Shown here: positions 63,223 through 64,000 of the stretch, in pieces
Numbering within the stretch: position 1 is the stretch's first letter
How the letters are laid out: each line of letters begins with the position of its first letter
DNA from: Takakia lepidozioides
Taxonomy: Eukaryota > Streptophyta > Takakiopsida > Takakiales > Takakiaceae
Length of the DNA stretch: 64,000 nt
Reading direction: 5' to 3'
Assembly: GCA_030704615.1 (NCBI GenBank)
Contig: CM060732.1
Span: 560,001 to 624,000, forward strand
The notes under the pieces: generated by a model
The model's database searches: none
Told to the model about the DNA's origin: nothing
Seen by the model: the letters and a program-made list of their open reading frames with translations, nothing else
Made by a program: the position numbers and the translations under genes

Positions 63223-64000
63223 TCCCACGCCAAACATGGCCGAATCAGTGCATTCATCCTGGCGTGCCTCCTCTGCAGCGCATCTGGGGGCCATCCTACT
63301 GCATCAACGGAGACATTGTGAGTCAATATGCATCAATGCATGTACAGCGAGTTCTTGAAAGGGAATCAGTGGGGGCTTGGGGCCGGACAGGCAGGAAATG
63401 CTGATGCGGACTGTCTCCAATCGAAGAATCCTCGGAAGTGGGCGGCGGCTTTGCGAGAGGGCCTTCGACAAACGCCATTGCTTCGAAGAGGCCAACATTT
63501 GGAATGAAGATGTTCATACCCGTCCAGTGAGACGCAGACTTGACGATGCACCTGCAGGGAAGAGGATTCATGCGAGCTACACGAATATTCGCACGCTCCC
63601 CTCGTGTCCCGTGATGTTTCCTTAGGAGGTCTCGTCGAGCACCGCAAGTCCTGCACGTTCAAGATCGCCATCTCCTTTGAGCACAGGCACGTGGCCCGGG
63701 ACATAAAAACGAGCCATCTGTGGTAACGCATTACAACATACCCATTGTGAACAATAGTGTCGGAGCATAGTGGGAGAATTGCAAGGCATTGCCGCCGCAT
63801 TTCGAGGGAAGTGCTGCGCCATGTCGCGTGGATACGAGAGCACACTGTGGTGAGATGATTTGGAGGAACCCACACGGTGCTTACTGGCACCTTGTTTCAC
63901 AGCGGGCAAATTTTTGACTCCCACATTTGCTCACCGCCACAACGCATACTTTTGGTTCTGTAGGCACGACATAATGACCTGTGTATTTGGCAAGCCCAAG
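63223..64000 (+). pseudogene. Transposase fragment of T-C type (partial)
   Basis: Similar to 56690-57480: TPNMAESVHSSWRASSAAHL (glutamate motif), FLKGNQWGLGPDRQE, RTVSNR, HTRPVRRRLDD, and at the window edge WFCRHDIMTCVFGKPK. A deletion after AAHL and at least two frame changes break it. Exon 1 would lie in or before the gap; the SWIM finger would lie beyond the window. Confidence 0.7.

Overview
Eukaryotic nuclear DNA made almost entirely of nested transposable elements. No host housekeeping gene, rRNA or tRNA gene was recognised. Small introns with GT...AG ends, Ty3/Gypsy retroelements of plant type, a CACTA-type terminus and Mutator-like transposases point to a streptophyte (green plant lineage). 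A charophyte alga such as Chara is possible, but that is a guess from style, not a match I could check. Two 500-base N gaps interrupt the window (12223-12722 and 62723-63222).

Two element families dominate. Family 1 ('T elements') carries a Mutator-like transposase: an N-terminal WRKY/GCM-like zinc-binding region, a DDE core with a C..H insert and a C-terminal SWIM zinc finger. Copies are T1 (727-4306, +), T-A (15619-19329, -), T-B (49403-53199, -), T-C (about 54.3-58.1 kb, +, the least damaged) and fragments at 58945-59598 and 63223-64000. Family 2 ('PM elements') carries a long multi-exon gene joining a ParB-like domain (motif DGNHRLLAW) to a methyltransferase-like domain with the permuted motif order of the beta class of DNA amino-methyltransferases (motif IV-like DIPDG, then motif I LDLxxGTG). 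The two complete ends, PM-A and PM-B, also carry a head-to-head pair of paralogous genes of unknown function. Copies are PM-A (4307-9912), PM-D (about 25975-28494, with an internal inversion), PM-E (30739-about 39960, minus strand, divergent), PM-B (about 39961-49402, the most complete), a terminal remnant at 58098-58944, and possibly an N-terminal exon at 1-420.

The PM elements travel with two families of perfect palindromes that share the 12-bp core TGCGGYRCCGCA. One has arms GGAAATGCGG (about 90 copies by eye). The other has 17-bp arms and sits in a 116-bp satellite within PM-E. Spacing is strikingly regular: 53 bp in two separate arrays, 63-64 bp in a third, 32-33 bp in short runs, 94 bp in a fourth and 116 bp in the satellite, all close to whole numbers of DNA helical turns. 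This dispersed cis-array plus an element-encoded ParB-like/methyltransferase protein is the best candidate for an undescribed system here.

Layout: 0-0.4 kb exon fragment; 0.7-4.3 T1; 4.3-9.9 PM-A, inserted in a Gypsy integrase; 9.9-10.8 Gypsy integrase and gag fragments; 10.8-15.6 minus-strand LTR retrotransposon with gag; 15.6-19.3 T-A; 19.4-19.5 minisatellite; 19.8-23 Gypsy pol 3' end and putative LTR; 23-26 palindrome arrays; 26-28.5 PM-D; 28.5-30.7 unassigned; 30.7-40 PM-E with satellite; 40-49.4 PM-B; 49.4-53.2 T-B; 53.3-54.1 palindrome array; 54.3-58.1 T-C; 58.1-59.6 split PM and T fragments; 59.9 onward CACTA-like element; 63.2-64 T fragment. Almost every coding copy has a few stops or frameshifts, mostly explicable as C-to-T decay.
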